From an uncultured SAR116 cluster alpha proteobacterium (lineage in GTDB: Bacteria; Pseudomonadota; Alphaproteobacteria; Puniceispirillales; Puniceispirillaceae): DNA of 64,000 nt. The notes under the pieces are model-generated. The model was not told the origin of the DNA. It was given only the letters and a program-made list of their open reading frames with translations, and searched no databases. Below, piece after piece: positions 1-11,526 of the stretch. The stretch lies in contig CABYZM010000004.1 in NCBI GenBank assembly GCA_902523435.1, positions 7,501-71,500 of the forward strand, read 5' to 3'. Position 1 is the first letter of the stretch. Each line of letters starts with the position of its first letter. Both the position numbers and the translations under genes were made by a program.

Positions 1-1449
1 GCAACAGCCCCTGTTGAGTTGATCACACAACCAGCCACCCTTCAGTTCTTGAATAAGAATAAGACACAGATAATGCACGATTCTAGTGAACCCTTAGATG
101 ATAGTAACGGTGACGTGCCTGTGCCCGCAGCGCGGCCTGATTATGCGTCCATCTGGAACGGACGTGTTGTAGGTGTTGCTGGTCCTACAGGTCGCCCAGA
201 TATATTGGATATGTGGCCCGAATCAACGAAAGATTTAGCAGATATGGTTCGACAGCAGACAGGGCAAACGGTATTATCAGAAACAAAGCTCACCTTATCG
301 GCAGGGGATACACTTGCCAAAATCTTGCTTAAAGCGAAATTTACGAATCAGGATGTCGCCTATGTTTCAGAAGCATTATCTCGGCATCTAAACCTGCGCC
401 GTCTGCAAATTGGCACAGAATTTACAGCTGGCCTGGATGAAGATAAACGCGCTATTGCCCTGAAAGTCAGCCTGCCCACAAGCCAGCAGACCTCTAGCGA
501 AGTTGGCAATGTTTTTCTTGACCATTATGTATTGCGGGACAGCCCTGAAGATGCTGGATTAAGTTGGCATGCCATAAAGGCTGTTCGCCCCGTTGACCAG
601 GCCGCTGTTCACGCTGGCAATGAGATTGATTTGTCACTGTATGAAGCTGCTCGCCAAGTCAATATACCAATTGATGCGTTTGAAAAATTTGTCCGAGTGA
701 TGGGCTTTTCTGTTGATTTCCAGCGCGACATTCAGCGAGGCGATAAGTTTGAACTGGTTTACGAAAAGACTGTTGACCGGCTGACAGGTGATGTACTCAG
801 TTCGGGCAAATTGAATTATGCAGGCATAATTTTGTCTGGCAAAAGAATGGGCTATTACCGGTTTGCTCATCCTGACGGGCAGATTGGTTGGTATGACCGA
901 AATGGAAAATCTGCCGTGCGGACTTTGATGCGGACACCTGTTAACGGGGCCCGCTTGAGTTCACGCTATGGTATGAGACGCCATCCGGTAACAGGCTTCA
1001 ACGCTATGCATCGCGGAATTGATTTTGCGGTGCCCACGGGCACACCCATCCTAGCTGCAGGCTCTGGGTCTGTCGAAGCTGCTGGATGGAATGGAAATTA
1101 TGGAAAATATGTCCGCATACGGCATAACTCAACCTACAAAACTGCCTATGCTCATATGTCACGCATTGCCCAGGGGATCAGCAAAGGCCGCAAAATAACA
1201 CAGGGCGAAGTGATTGGCTTTGTCGGTTCAACTGGCCGGTCAACAGGCCCACACCTGCATTATGAAATTATGGTGAATAACCGACAAGTCAATCCAATGA
1301 CCGTTCAACTGCCCGCTGGGAAAGGTGTTCCCAACGATCAGATGCAGGCCTTTTCTGATGTGGTCAAGGCTATTGAGAAACAAATGAAAGATAGCCTAAC
1401 GCCTGATTATGTTGGTGTGACCCTGCAGCAGGCTGCCCTTGAACGCTGA
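1..1449 (+). CDS. M23 family metallopeptidase, LysM/OapA-like N-terminal region, 5'-truncated by window edge
   Basis: GMRRHPVTGFNAMHRGIDFAVPTGTPILAAGSG...STGPHLHYEI peptidase M23 motifs; reading frame is open from base 1 and the listed start is TTG. Confidence 0.9.
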   Translation, partial: ATAPVELITQPATLQFLNKNKTQIMHDSSEPLDDSNGDVPVPAARPDYASIWNGRVVGVAGPTGRPDILDMWPESTKDLADMVRQQTGQTVLSETKLTLSAGDTLAKILLKAKFTNQDVAYVSEALSRHLNLRRLQIGTEFTAGLDEDKRAIALKVSLPTSQQTSSEVGNVFLDHYVLRDSPEDAGLSWHAIKAVRPVDQAAVHAGNEIDLSLYEAARQVNIPIDAFEKFVRVMGFSVDFQRDIQRGDKFELVYEKTVDRLTGDVLSSGKLNYAGIILSGKRMGYYRFAHPDGQIGWYDRNGKSAVRTLMRTPVNGARLSSRYGMRRHPVTGFNAMHRGIDFAVPTGTPILAAGSGSVEAAGWNGNYGKYVRIRHNSTYKTAYAHMSRIAQGISKGRKITQGEVIGFVGSTGRSTGPHLHYEIMVNNRQVNPMTVQLPAGKGVPNDQMQAFSDVVKAIEKQMKDSLTPDYVGVTLQQAALER

Positions 1450-1458
1450 ACTAATCCA

Positions 1459-2238
1459 ATGAGTGCTTCTGATCAGACTTCAACACCTTGCAGACTCGCT
1501 GAAATCTGGCAATATCCGTTTAAAGGATTTCCTGGCCAGCGGTTTTCTAGCGTTAAAGTTATTGCTGACCAGCTCTTGCCTGCTGACCGACGCTTTGCAG
1601 TTAGTAACGGTCACCCAGCCAGCCATGAAAAACTGAATGAGGGCTGGCTGAGCAAACGCCATTTCATTCAACTTTTATCTGAACCGCGTCTGGCAGAACT
1701 AACGCTTGACTATGATGAAATTAGGGAGCGCATCCAACTGACCGATAGAACAGGTGCTGCCATCTCGGCAGCTGCTTACGAGGCGGAACAAGTAATGGAC
1801 AGATTACATGCTTTGCTACCAGACCGGTTTCAGCTGACACCGCGCCTGTGCCGCCTTTCAAATGGTGGCTATACAGATACACAAGCCCCCTGGATCAGCC
1901 TTGCAGGCACAGCCTCACTGGTAGATTTCAGCAAAGTCACTCACACATCGGTGGATAAAAGACGGTTTCGTCTGAATTTGCTTATTGAGACGCAAACACC
2001 ATTCGAAGAATTTGACTGGAAAGGCAAACATATCTGCATTGGTGATGTCGAACTTGAAATAATTGAACCGGTTGGGAGATGCGCAGCCATTAACGTGGAC
2101 CCCGACACCGCGGACTCATCACTAAATCATTTACGCACCATGCTCCAAATCTATGGTCATACAAATTTTGGGATGTTTGCGCGGATTGTGAAGAAGGGTA
2201 CACTAATTCAGGGTGCAAATATGCATTTCATCAGCTGA
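1459..2238 (+). CDS. MOSC domain-containing protein
   Basis: N-terminal beta-barrel-like segment (AEIWQYPFKGFPGQ) and C-terminal GRCAAINVDPDT motif. Confidence 0.85.
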   Translation: MSASDQTSTPCRLAEIWQYPFKGFPGQRFSSVKVIADQLLPADRRFAVSNGHPASHEKLNEGWLSKRHFIQLLSEPRLAELTLDYDEIRERIQLTDRTGAAISAAAYEAEQVMDRLHALLPDRFQLTPRLCRLSNGGYTDTQAPWISLAGTASLVDFSKVTHTSVDKRRFRLNLLIETQTPFEEFDWKGKHICIGDVELEIIEPVGRCAAINVDPDTADSSLNHLRTMLQIYGHTNFGMFARIVKKGTLIQGANMHFIS

Positions 2239-2253
2239 ATGTGCGTAATTAGT

Positions 2254-2700
2254 TCACGCGACAGCCTCGTCAGCTTCTGCTGCAGTCTGCGCACCTGTTT
2301 CAGCCGCTTCTTCATCCTGCAGTTCCGCCGCCTGAACATCATCAGCTGACTTTTCGGACGTTTCTGACGCAGCACTCTCGGGCTTACGGTTTTGCTGCTG
2401 ACGCTCTTCTTGATTGCGGCGATGTTGATCAGCTGCTTGGACAATTGTCTGATGTATGCGGTAATAGTGGTCAGCAAACTGGGCCAGAGCTTCAGCAGAA
2501 ATCCGTTCGCCAGAAGCGTTTGCATCATGCGCAAGTGCTGTATATTTTTCATATAATTGTAGGGCATTACCCCGCAGACGCCCGTCTGGTCCATTTGAAT
2601 CAAATGTCGTATTCCGGTTAACATTGGTTTGTCCGTGGTTACTGTTACGCCGCCCACGCCCACGCGAGCGCTTTTGGTTCTGACCCTGATTATGTCTCAT
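2254..2700 (-). CDS. DUF4167 domain-containing protein
   Basis: Basic N-terminus followed by GPDGRLRGNALQLYEKYTALAHDA...HYYRIHQ; downstream of prmC. Confidence 0.85.
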   Translation of the reverse strand: MRHNQGQNQKRSRGRGRRNSNHGQTNVNRNTTFDSNGPDGRLRGNALQLYEKYTALAHDANASGERISAEALAQFADHYYRIHQTIVQAADQHRRNQEERQQQNRKPESAASETSEKSADDVQAAELQDEEAAETGAQTAAEADEAVA

Positions 2701-2842
2701 GAAAAATCCAATGCTGTGAAATCAGTTCGAACTGAAACAATTATGTTTGTTTTCGTATCGGAAATAGGTGACGGGGCAACATATCGCCAACTTGTCACAT
2801 TAACTTATTGCCCTGTTCTGAGAATAAAGGCAAGAAAAAACG

Positions 2843-3754
2843 TCATTTTTTGCCTAATATTAAACATCGGTCTCGGCCAGCAAGATCTGGACGGACCGCA
2901 TAAAGCTGCAGACCGGCCTGTTCAGCCAATTTTTTTACAGCATTTGTCTGCTCAGCCCCAATTTCAAGAAACAAACGGCCCTCCATTGCAAGCTTGGCTG
3001 GAATTTGCGGCAATAGTTCGGCATAGGCAACAAGACCATCTGCGCCAGCAAACAGGGCAAGTGATGGGTCATAATCTGCCACGTCACGTGCGAGTGTGCT
3101 ATCTCCAGTTGAAATATAAGGTGGGTTGGCCAAAACCAGATCAAAGCTGCCCTCTACCCCTTCGACCCAGTTAGAACATATAAACTGGGCCCGGTCAGCT
3201 AGACCAAGCTGAGCTGCATTCGCTCGGGCTTGCGACACAGCAAGGGGGGCAAGATCCACTCCTATGCCTGATGTTTTAGGCAGTGCACTGAGAAGGCTGA
3301 GCAAAAGACACCCTGACCCTGTTCCTAAATCGAGACATGAGAGTGCCTTTGTATCAAAAGCTGCGCTACGAGTGTAGTCCACGGCGGCATCTACTAGACA
3401 TTCACTGTCTGGGCGTGGGTCGAGTGTATGGTCATTCAGGCAGAAACACAAAGAATAGAACTCACGCTTGCCGCGCATCCGACTTATCGGATAACCGCTG
3501 TTGCGCTGGGCTATAAGAGCATCAAGTTTAGCGGCCTGCGCAACCGTCAGCATTAGGCTTTCGTGGCCGAAAACAGGTGAATCACGGCCAACCGCAAGAC
3601 CAAGTAGCCAGCGCGCATCCAGATAGCTAGGCGCGTGCAGACGGGACTTAACCTGCCGGAGCAGATCCGGCATCGCACTTCGCAGTTCTGCCTCGAGTTC
3701 AAAAGGACGCTGGCTAGCCTTTGGATTGTCTATGTCGAGAATTTCTGTTTTCAC
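2843..3754 (-). CDS. prmC: Peptide chain release factor N5-glutamine methyltransferase
   Basis: NPPY motif (VLANPPYIS), SAM-binding [15 protein letters not shown]; overlaps the prfA stop (ATGA). Confidence 0.95.
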   Translation of the reverse strand: MKTEILDIDNPKASQRPFELEAELRSAMPDLLRQVKSRLHAPSYLDARWLLGLAVGRDSPVFGHESLMLTVAQAAKLDALIAQRNSGYPISRMRGKREFYSLCFCLNDHTLDPRPDSECLVDAAVDYTRSAAFDTKALSCLDLGTGSGCLLLSLLSALPKTSGIGVDLAPLAVSQARANAAQLGLADRAQFICSNWVEGVEGSFDLVLANPPYISTGDSTLARDVADYDPSLALFAGADGLVAYAELLPQIPAKLAMEGRLFLEIGAEQTNAVKKLAEQAGLQLYAVRPDLAGRDRCLILGKK

Positions 3755-4833
3755 CCATCCTCCTGTCCTTCAGCCAGGCGAGCAGCCTGGTCTTCTGCCG
3801 CCAACGCATCAATCACTTCTTCAAGAGATTCGCCAGCCAGGATTTTTTCCAGCTTATATAAGGTAAGATTTATCCGGTGGTCTGTTACCCGTCCCTGCGG
3901 GAAATTATAGGTTCTGATCCGCTCTGACCTGTCTCCAGTTCCTACCTGGCCTCTTCGTGATGCTGCCCTTTCTGCCTGCTGTCGCGCTCGTTCAGCATCA
4001 TAAAGCCGTGCACGTAAAATTTTCATGGCCTTGGCACGGTTCTTATGCTGCGACTTCTCATCCTGCTGGCTGACAATGATTCCAGTTGGTAAATGTGTGA
4101 TGCGAACGGCAGAATCAGTCGTGTTCACTGATTGCCCCCCCGGACCAGACGCCCTGAACACATCAACCCGCAAATCACTCTCATTAATCTGTATATCAAC
4201 ATCCTGCGCTTCTGGCAAAACCGCTACAGTTGCCGCAGAGGTATGAATACGCCCACCGGTTTCTGTTTCGGGAACTCGCTGTACTCGATGCACACCCGAT
4301 TCAAATTTTAATTTGGCAAAGACATCCTGACCTGAAATATTTGCGGTTGCTTCTTTATAGCCTCCAATTCCTGTTTCCGAGATATCCATGACTTCAAACC
4401 GCCACCCATATTTAGCTGCAAAACGCTGATACATGCCGAATAAATCAGAAGCGAACAGAGCGGCTTCCTCGCCACCAGTTCCTGCTCTGACTTCAATAAT
4501 TGCGTTACGGGCATCATCAGTGTCTTTAGGTAGAAGTAACAGTTTCAGCTTATGTTCCTCATCTGGCAGTCGAGAAGCCAATTCTTCTGTTTCTGTACGG
4601 GCAAGTTCGATAAGTTCATCATCGGTTTCACTCACAGCTATGTCTTTTGCATCCTGCAGGCTTTTCTGCAGCTGACGAACAATTTCAACCTGCTGGGCCA
4701 CTGGTTTAATCTCCGCCAGTTCGCGTGAGAGCTGCATAAGCTGGTCAGAAGATAAGGCAGCTGCATTAGCCAGTCTGCCCTCAATGTCCTGACGACGCTC
4801 CAGCACCCTGTCCATATTGGTTTCAAGGCTCAT
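3751..4833 (-). CDS. prfA: Peptide chain release factor 1
   Basis: GGQ motif [25 protein letters not shown]; start refined to MSLETN. Confidence 0.97.
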   Translation of the reverse strand: MSLETNMDRVLERRQDIEGRLANAAALSSDQLMQLSRELAEIKPVAQQVEIVRQLQKSLQDAKDIAVSETDDELIELARTETEELASRLPDEEHKLKLLLLPKDTDDARNAIIEVRAGTGGEEAALFASDLFGMYQRFAAKYGWRFEVMDISETGIGGYKEATANISGQDVFAKLKFESGVHRVQRVPETETGGRIHTSAATVAVLPEAQDVDIQINESDLRVDVFRASGPGGQSVNTTDSAVRITHLPTGIIVSQQDEKSQHKNRAKAMKILRARLYDAERARQQAERAASRRGQVGTGDRSERIRTYNFPQGRVTDHRINLTLYKLEKILAGESLEEVIDALAAEDQAARLAEGQEDG

Positions 4834-4834
4834 C

Positions 4835-6103
4835 TTAATCACTTTCCTGGGAAGTTTCACTCAGCCGCTCAGACAGCCATGTTGTGAGCTTAGATATTTC
4901 CACTTCAAACTGTTCGCCATCAGCCATGCTGCGTACACTGACCGCCCCACGTCTGAGCTCGTCTGAGCCAGCAATGACCACACTTGCACAACCAAGCCTG
5001 CTCGCAGCCCTCATTTTTTTGGCCATATTTCCATTTATCAGCATCAGGCAAGATAAACCTGCCTGACGCAGTGAAACAGCCAGTCCGAATGCTTCTGGCT
5101 CTGCATCTATATCGGCTGCAATAAGTCCGATATCTGGCACAGCAGCAGAATGATCATCCCCAAGTAGCGCTAACCGTTCGATGCCTGCCGCGAAGCCAAC
5201 AGCTGGCAAAGGTGGACCTCCGAGTGTTTCTGACAGGCCATCATACCGCCCACCCCCCAAAACCGTACCCTGCGCGCCAAGCGCATTGGTAATAAACTCG
5301 AATGCAGTATGTGAATAATAATCAAGCCCCCTTACAAGAAGCGGATCAAGAACAAATTCGATAGCTGCCTTATTCAAACAACCAGAGACCTGATCAAAAT
5401 GTGCCTTAGCCTCATTGCTAAGGTAAGAAGGTAAGCGAGGGGCTTCAGTCAGAATTGCTTGATCAGCCTCAGATTTTGAATCCAAAATCCGCAACGGATT
5501 ACTGTCAAGGCGTCGTTGGCTGTCTTCAGACAGGCTACTACGATACTGTGTTAGATAGTCTATCAGGGCCTGCCGATAGGCCAGACGACTTTTCTGATCC
5601 CCTAAGGAATTCAGGTGAAGTTTTGTATGCGGCAGAATTTTAAGCTCAGATAAAATTGCAGCACCGACTGAGATAATTTCTGCGTCTGCCAGTGGACTGG
5701 TTGGCCCTATAAGCTCGCACCCAATTTGATGAAACTGTCGCATACGCCCTTTCTGTGGCCGTTCATAGCGAAACATGGGACCTGCATAAAACCAGCGTAA
5801 AGGCAGTGACTGGGTTAACCCGTTCGATATGACCGCTCGCATTGCTGACGCTGTCCCTTCAGGCCGCAGTGTCAGTCCAGTGCCACCCCTGTCTTCAAAG
5901 CTGTAAGTTTCCTTTGCAACAACATCGGATGAAGCCCCCAAAGGTCGGCTGAAAACTTGCGTAAATTCAAACACTGGCGTAGCCATATCTTGAAAACCAG
6001 AACGGCGGGCTACATCTTGGGCAACAGAAACGACATAATTATGCCGAGCCTTATCTTCTGGCAAAAGATCGGCTGTCCCTCTGACTGGCTGAAGCAAATC
6101 CAT
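4835..6103 (-). CDS. hisS: Histidyl-tRNA synthetase
   Basis: Class II aaRS motifs, [23 protein letters not shown]; start refined to [15 protein letters not shown]. Confidence 0.97.
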   Translation of the reverse strand: MDLLQPVRGTADLLPEDKARHNYVVSVAQDVARRSGFQDMATPVFEFTQVFSRPLGASSDVVAKETYSFEDRGGTGLTLRPEGTASAMRAVISNGLTQSLPLRWFYAGPMFRYERPQKGRMRQFHQIGCELIGPTSPLADAEIISVGAAILSELKILPHTKLHLNSLGDQKSRLAYRQALIDYLTQYRSSLSEDSQRRLDSNPLRILDSKSEADQAILTEAPRLPSYLSNEAKAHFDQVSGCLNKAAIEFVLDPLLVRGLDYYSHTAFEFITNALGAQGTVLGGGRYDGLSETLGGPPLPAVGFAAGIERLALLGDDHSAAVPDIGLIAADIDAEPEAFGLAVSLRQAGLSCLMLINGNMAKKMRAASRLGCASVVIAGSDELRRGAVSVRSMADGEQFEVEISKLTTWLSERLSETSQESD

Positions 6104-6198
6104 TTTCTCGTCCTTATTTTTGATCATTGAAGCAGCCAAAAAGAAGCAAAGCAAACCTTCTATCGGCTTGCCTAAGTCTGTTCACCACAAAGTTTTGA

Positions 6199-7314
6199 CT
6201 AATGTTCGGGCAGGCTATCCATCTTGGCAACATGAGATTCCACTAGGCCGACTACGTGGTCAACAATTCCCTCGTTCGTCAGCCGGTGATGGGCCAGCCC
6301 AGAGATATACACCTGATGATTATCCTTACCGCCGCCAGTCAGACCAAAATCTGTTTCACGGGCTTCCCCTGGGCCATTTACCACACAACCAATTATGGAA
6401 ACAGTCAAAGGCTTATTAATGTGCGACAGCCTTTCTTCAATTTCCTGAACTGTATTAATCACATCGAACTGCTGACGCGCGCACGATGGGCAGGAGATCA
6501 CAGTTACACCGCGACGGCGCAACCCCAGAGATTTCAGCATTTCATAGGCCACTCTGACCTCTTCAGAAGGGTCTGCTGACAATGAGACCCTGATTGTATC
6601 ACCAATGCCAGACCACAAAAGATTGCCAAGACCAATCGCTGATTTTACAGTTCCTGCCCGTAATCCACCAGCTTCTGTTATTCCAATATGAAGCGGGCAA
6701 TCGATCACATCTGAAAGCTGCTGATAGGCGGCAACAGCTAGAAACACGTCAGATGCCTTTACTGAAATCTTGAATTCGTGAAAATCCAGCTCCTGAAGAT
6801 GATGGGCATGGTCAAGAGCTGATTCAACCAGAGCTTCAGGACAAGGTTCTCCGTATTTTTCAAGAAGATGTTTTTCTAAAGAACCGCCATTCACACCTAT
6901 GCGCATTGAAGATCCATTCGCGCGAGCCGCACGCACTACTTCAGCAACCCGTTCAGCACTTCCAATATTTCCTGGATTAATCCTAAGACAGGCCGCCCCC
7001 GCATCTGCTGCTTCCAGCGCGCGCTTGTAATGAAAATGAATATCTGCCACAAGCGGAACTGGACTTTCTCGGCAAATTTGTTTTAGTGCAGCCGTGCTCT
7101 GTTCATCAGGACAGGATACCCGCACAATATCGGCCCCTGCTCCAGCAGCAGCATTTATCTGGGCCAGCGTTCCAGCAATATCTGTGGTCGGGGTGTTAGT
7201 CATTGTCTGAACAGAAATTGGCGCATCGCCGCCAACTGCAACTGGCCCGACAAATATCTGACGGCTTTTGCGGCGCTCAATTGAACGATAAGGACGGTAA
7301 GCCTGTGAGAACAT
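6199..7314 (-). CDS. ispG: 4-hydroxy-3-methylbut-2-enyl diphosphate synthase
   Basis: [38 protein letters not shown]. Confidence 0.97.
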   Translation of the reverse strand: MFSQAYRPYRSIERRKSRQIFVGPVAVGGDAPISVQTMTNTPTTDIAGTLAQINAAAGAGADIVRVSCPDEQSTAALKQICRESPVPLVADIHFHYKRALEAADAGAACLRINPGNIGSAERVAEVVRAARANGSSMRIGVNGGSLEKHLLEKYGEPCPEALVESALDHAHHLQELDFHEFKISVKASDVFLAVAAYQQLSDVIDCPLHIGITEAGGLRAGTVKSAIGLGNLLWSGIGDTIRVSLSADPSEEVRVAYEMLKSLGLRRRGVTVISCPSCARQQFDVINTVQEIEERLSHINKPLTVSIIGCVVNGPGEARETDFGLTGGGKDNHQVYISGLAHHRLTNEGIVDHVVGLVESHVAKMDSLPEH

Positions 7315-7469
7315 ATCTTTGGCTCTGTAATTTCAGGTAGCTGTTTTCTTGGTAAGACCGATTAACCAAATGCCGATTCTCACTAATCGTACCTGTTTTA
7401 CCCTCACTTGACCAGTCGAAACAACACTATACAGCTTCTATTTTGAAAGCATTAAAGTAGCATTTCTGA

Positions 7470-8570
7470 TCAATAGGTAAGTTGGTTCCGGCGGGTTAAA
7501 AGAGTTTCACGGTTCAAACGCAGATCACGCAATATCTCTCCAGTCTGACCGGCATCAAAAGCCGACAGATTCACCATCTCAAGACGCAGCCCGCCAGCAT
7601 TGCCTGTACTCAGAAAAAGTTCATCGATTGTTGACAGGGCCAGCTCATCACCATCACGCATCAATTTTGTTACCAGCACCTCACCATTGGCGCGTGTGAC
7701 TTCGATCCAGGCACTGGCTGTTGCCTTGATTATCACTTCTTTTTCAGGAATGCGGGCGGTCGCTCGAGCGGCCACGCCTGTTAGCGCTTGATCAAATGAC
7801 ATTTCAGCATTAGGAAGAGGCGTAGTCTCCGCTGGATATTCCATTACGGCGAGCGCTGTTTGTGTCTCTTCTGAGGAACTTACCGACTCCAATGCAGTTG
7901 CATTAGGCATCACCTCCGGTTCAGATAAAAGTGGATATTGCTCAACCTCGACAAGTTCCGTTTCACCTTTTTGCTGGGAAGTTATTGGCTGCGGTCTATA
8001 GTTGGGATCCCCATCTGGTGTTTTTTCTGTTGTCTCCGCTTCAGTAAGAGCCTGGGCTGAGGGCTGTGTAGGCTGTTCGAATTGTTTAACTTCAGTTTCA
8101 ACTAGAGCCGCCAGCTTCTCAGGCTTTGATATAGATGATGCAATTAGCTCATCATCAGGAGCTAAATTGTAGGTGAGAACTGTCCAACCAACATAAACCG
8201 CCAGCCCAATAAGAACGGCAAACATCGCCAACATACTGCCCGCAACACGTGGCACAAGAGCTTGAACTGGAAAGCTGTATTCGGGCTTTTTAGTTACATC
8301 ATCGGACAGCGACTTGAAGCTGGCTATATGGGATGCTGAGTCAATCCCAACTGCCTTGCAATAATTCCTAATATACCCTGGTATATAACCAATACCAGGA
8401 AGGCTTTCAAAATCCCCTGCTTCCAGAGCTGTCAGGTTTGCATACGACAATCGCGTACGTTCAGCTATATCTCGCAATGAAATATTGGATTTTTCGCGTT
8501 CAGCTTTAAGCGCCTGACCGATAGCCAGCGCTGGATATTCTACCATTTCTCGTTCGTTTTTCGTGTACAT
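7470..8570 (-). CDS. RodZ-like helix-turn-helix protein with DUF4115-like C-terminus
   Basis: N-terminal HTH (GQALKAEREKSNISLRDIAERTRLSYANLTALE), one TM segment, C-terminal SAWIEVTRANGEVLV domain. Confidence 0.85.
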   Translation of the reverse strand: MYTKNEREMVEYPALAIGQALKAEREKSNISLRDIAERTRLSYANLTALEAGDFESLPGIGYIPGYIRNYCKAVGIDSASHIASFKSLSDDVTKKPEYSFPVQALVPRVAGSMLAMFAVLIGLAVYVGWTVLTYNLAPDDELIASSISKPEKLAALVETEVKQFEQPTQPSAQALTEAETTEKTPDGDPNYRPQPITSQQKGETELVEVEQYPLLSEPEVMPNATALESVSSSEETQTALAVMEYPAETTPLPNAEMSFDQALTGVAARATARIPEKEVIIKATASAWIEVTRANGEVLVTKLMRDGDELALSTIDELFLSTGNAGGLRLEMVNLSAFDAGQTGEILRDLRLNRETLLTRRNQLTY

Positions 8571-8710
8571 GTCTTAACCATTAACACCGTAAAGTAACGA
8601 ACCAATCTTGCTTTTTATTACCTTAAATTGAATAGAAATACTACAAAAACTTTAAGATTCGGAATTTTTAGGCCTAAATATTGGTTTGCCAGGTTGTATT
8701 AAGCTATGAT

Positions 8711-9931
8711 TCAGGCTGTTTCAAGGCCAAAGGCATCATGCAGGCTGCGGACAGCTAGCTCTGTGTAATCTGAATCAATTAGTACTGATATCTTGATCTC
8801 TGAAGTTGAAATCACATGCAGATTTATGCCTTTCTCAGCCAGGACAGAAAACATAGTTCGCGCGATTCCAGGTTGCGAGCGCATTGCCGTGCCGATTACA
8901 GATACTTTTGCCATATCAGGGTCAGCTACCAAAGCCTGATGGCCTAACTTATTCTTGATCGCTTCAAGACAGTCAACAGCCTTGTCCAGTTCAAGCGCAC
9001 CCAATGAAAAAGTGATGTCGGTATTCTGTTTATCAGCAGATGCCGATTGAACAATCATATCCACATTGATGTGATGTTCAGCAAGTGTCCCAAATACTGT
9101 CGCCGCAATGCCTGGCTGATCTGCTAAGTTCACTAGCGTCACTTTAGCTTCATCTCTGCTGTAGGCTATACCGCTGATTTTTTGTTCTTCCATAACATCA
9201 TCCTCATCAATCACAAGCGTTCCTGGCTCATCTGAAAAGCTGGACAGCACCTGCAGATGAACATTGTGCCGCATCGCCATAGCAACAGACCGGGTCTGCA
9301 AGACCTTGGCTCCAGCTGAAGCCATTTCCAGCATTTCTTCAAAGGTAATCTCTTCAAGCTTACGCGCTTTCGGCATAATGCGGGGGTCTGCTGTATACAC
9401 GCCATCAACATCTGTATAAATATCACATCTATCTGCATTCAATGCGGCTGCTAGTGCCACGGCAGAAGTGTCCGAGCCACCCCGGCCAAGCGTAGTTACC
9501 CGCCCTCCAGGACTAATACCCTGAAAGCCAGCAACAACAGCAACCTGGCCTTGCATAAGTCTTTCCTCGACCTGGGCTACATCAATACCCTCAATCCTCG
9601 CAGAACTGTGAATGTCGTCAGTCTGTAAAGGGATTTGCCAGCCCAGCCATGACCGCGCATCAACTCCAATATTCTGAAGCGCAATCGCAAGCAAACCTAC
9701 CGTTACCTGTTCACCCGTAGCCACAATTACATCATATTCACGCGCGTCATGAACGGGGCCGATATCTGTTGCCCATTCAACCAGCTGATTCGTCGTGCCA
9801 GACATGGCAGAGACCACAACCGCGACCTGATTGCCCGCATCAACCTCTGCTTTCACTCGCTGTGCAACCGTCCTTATTCGGTCGAGATCAGCGACAGACG
9901 TGCCTCCAAATTTTTGAACAATACGCGCCAT
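8711..9931 (-). CDS. lysC: Aspartate kinase
   Basis: MARIVQKFGGTSVADLDRI, tandem ACT domains. Confidence 0.96.
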   Translation of the reverse strand: MARIVQKFGGTSVADLDRIRTVAQRVKAEVDAGNQVAVVVSAMSGTTNQLVEWATDIGPVHDAREYDVIVATGEQVTVGLLAIALQNIGVDARSWLGWQIPLQTDDIHSSARIEGIDVAQVEERLMQGQVAVVAGFQGISPGGRVTTLGRGGSDTSAVALAAALNADRCDIYTDVDGVYTADPRIMPKARKLEEITFEEMLEMASAGAKVLQTRSVAMAMRHNVHLQVLSSFSDEPGTLVIDEDDVMEEQKISGIAYSRDEAKVTLVNLADQPGIAATVFGTLAEHHINVDMIVQSASADKQNTDITFSLGALELDKAVDCLEAIKNKLGHQALVADPDMAKVSVIGTAMRSQPGIARTMFSVLAEKGINLHVISTSEIKISVLIDSDYTELAVRSLHDAFGLETA

Positions 9932-10166
9932 AATCAACCTGTTATTCTGTGCTGGCCACTGCTGCTTTAGCTTTAGGCGGCCTGCGCTGCTGCATGCGTC
10001 ATGATTTAAAAACCGCTGCCCTCTGTTACACGAATTCTACAGAAGAGAAAAGAGCAGGTGGGGGGCGCTGTAACGATTTACTTCATTTACTTACCTGTCC
10101 TATGATGAAATAGAACGAAAGGTTAGCAATCCTGATGGGCTGCACAACATAGCCAAGGACCAATAT

Positions 10167-10928
10167 ATGTCATCCATGCCAGACACCCAATCCACAGTAG
10201 ATGCTGATGATATTTCCCGTTTCAACAGTCAGGCTGGACAGTGGTGGGACCCAGATGGGCCTATGAAACCCCTGCATCTGTTCACCCCTGTGCGTTTGGA
10301 ATATATTCTGGCCGCTGCCCGTCGCACCAAACTCATAGCTTACCAACGAGATAATCTTTTGCCGCTTGATGGCTGCAAAGTTCTAGATGTAGGGTGTGGC
10401 GGCGGTCTTTTAGCCGAACCCTTATGCCGGCTAGGGGCAGACATCACAGCAATTGACGCCTCTCAGGGCGCGATTGACGTCGCAAAAGCCCATGCCGCGT
10501 CACAGGGTTTGTCAATCACTTATAAGAACCTGCCTATTGAATCATTGGCAAAAACTCCGACAATGCAGAAAGAATTTGACCTAATTTACGCTTCTGAAAT
10601 TATCGAACATGTGAATAACAGGCATCAGTTTTTGCAGTCCATGCGGCGGCTGCTCAAAGCTGATGGCGTGATCATATTCACGACAATAAACAAGACTTTG
10701 CCTGCGCTGCTGTTAGCTAAGTTTGCAGCTGAATATATACTCAATTTGGTGCCACGGGGCACGCATCAGTTTGAAAAATTTATCCGGCCTGAACAGCTAC
10801 AACGCGAATGTGCTGATGCAGGGATTCTGATTGATGATATTACTGGTTTTATTCCAACTACGCAGGGAGGATTCCGGTTTTCGTCTGTCACAGCTGTAAA
10901 TTACGGCGCCTCTGGTCAGCTAGCGTAG
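10167..10928 (+). CDS. ubiG: Bifunctional 2-polyprenyl-6-hydroxyphenol methylase / 3-demethylubiquinol 3-O-methyltransferase
   Basis: FNSQAGQWWDPDGPMKPLHLFTPVRLEYI, LDVGCGGGLLAEPLCRLGA; adjacent to lysC. Confidence 0.95.
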   Translation: MSSMPDTQSTVDADDISRFNSQAGQWWDPDGPMKPLHLFTPVRLEYILAAARRTKLIAYQRDNLLPLDGCKVLDVGCGGGLLAEPLCRLGADITAIDASQGAIDVAKAHAASQGLSITYKNLPIESLAKTPTMQKEFDLIYASEIIEHVNNRHQFLQSMRRLLKADGVIIFTTINKTLPALLLAKFAAEYILNLVPRGTHQFEKFIRPEQLQRECADAGILIDDITGFIPTTQGGFRFSSVTAVNYGASGQLA

Positions 10929-10949
10929 CTATTCGCCATACTTTTTTAA

Positions 10950-11462
10950 TTAATGTTCAGGTGGCAGCTCTGGCAACGGCAGAATGTCGATCCCATCTTC
11001 ACTCAGTTCTCGATGTTCTTCTGCTGTGCAGGTGCCATAAATATTCTGCTCTTCAGCTCTACCCTCTTGAATTTTACGGGCCTCTTCAGAAAATTTATCG
11101 CCGACATTAGTAAATTCAGCCCGAATTTTCTGATGCAGGGCCCGAACCGCGATCCGCAAGGCCGCTGACCCTTCCCCCACAGACGGAGCAAGAGCCGCAG
11201 ATGGGCCCGTGGCAGCAACAGTTTCAGGGGCAGGCATCGGATCAACTGCAGGGGGCAGAGCATCCTGCTGCTGTTCTACAATCCGTGCCTTTGTCTTTGG
11301 GGTTGACAAGTTTGGGGTTGATAACCGTTTTTCAACATTTGTGCTTCCACAATAAGGGCAGTCAAGCAGACCTGTTTGCAACTGCTGACGGATCGCATCA
11401 GCATCAGCAAACCAACCTTCAAATTCATGATCATATTCACATCCAAGCGAGAATTTTTTCAT
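10950..11462 (-). CDS. DUF1178 family protein
   Basis: MKKFSLGCEYDHEFEGWFAD...LLDCPYCGSTNVEKRLSTPN with CxxC. Confidence 0.85.
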   Translation of the reverse strand: MKKFSLGCEYDHEFEGWFADADAIRQQLQTGLLDCPYCGSTNVEKRLSTPNLSTPKTKARIVEQQQDALPPAVDPMPAPETVAATGPSAALAPSVGEGSAALRIAVRALHQKIRAEFTNVGDKFSEEARKIQEGRAEEQNIYGTCTAEEHRELSEDGIDILPLPELPPEH

Positions 11463-11526
11463 AACTCTCTCACGTATTCACCTAATTTTTCCTAAGGATT
11501 TTTACTCTTTTCAGGGCGTCCCTCTT

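Noticed and set aside
2208-2663. 151-aa minus-strand ORF overlapping DUF4167
   Set aside because: Same strand, alternate frame of the DUF4167 gene; Met/Leu/Arg-rich nonsense. The DUF4167 frame has recognisable family sequence.
2629-3174. 181-aa plus-strand ORF opposite prmC
   Set aside because: Antisense of prmC with no recognisable features.
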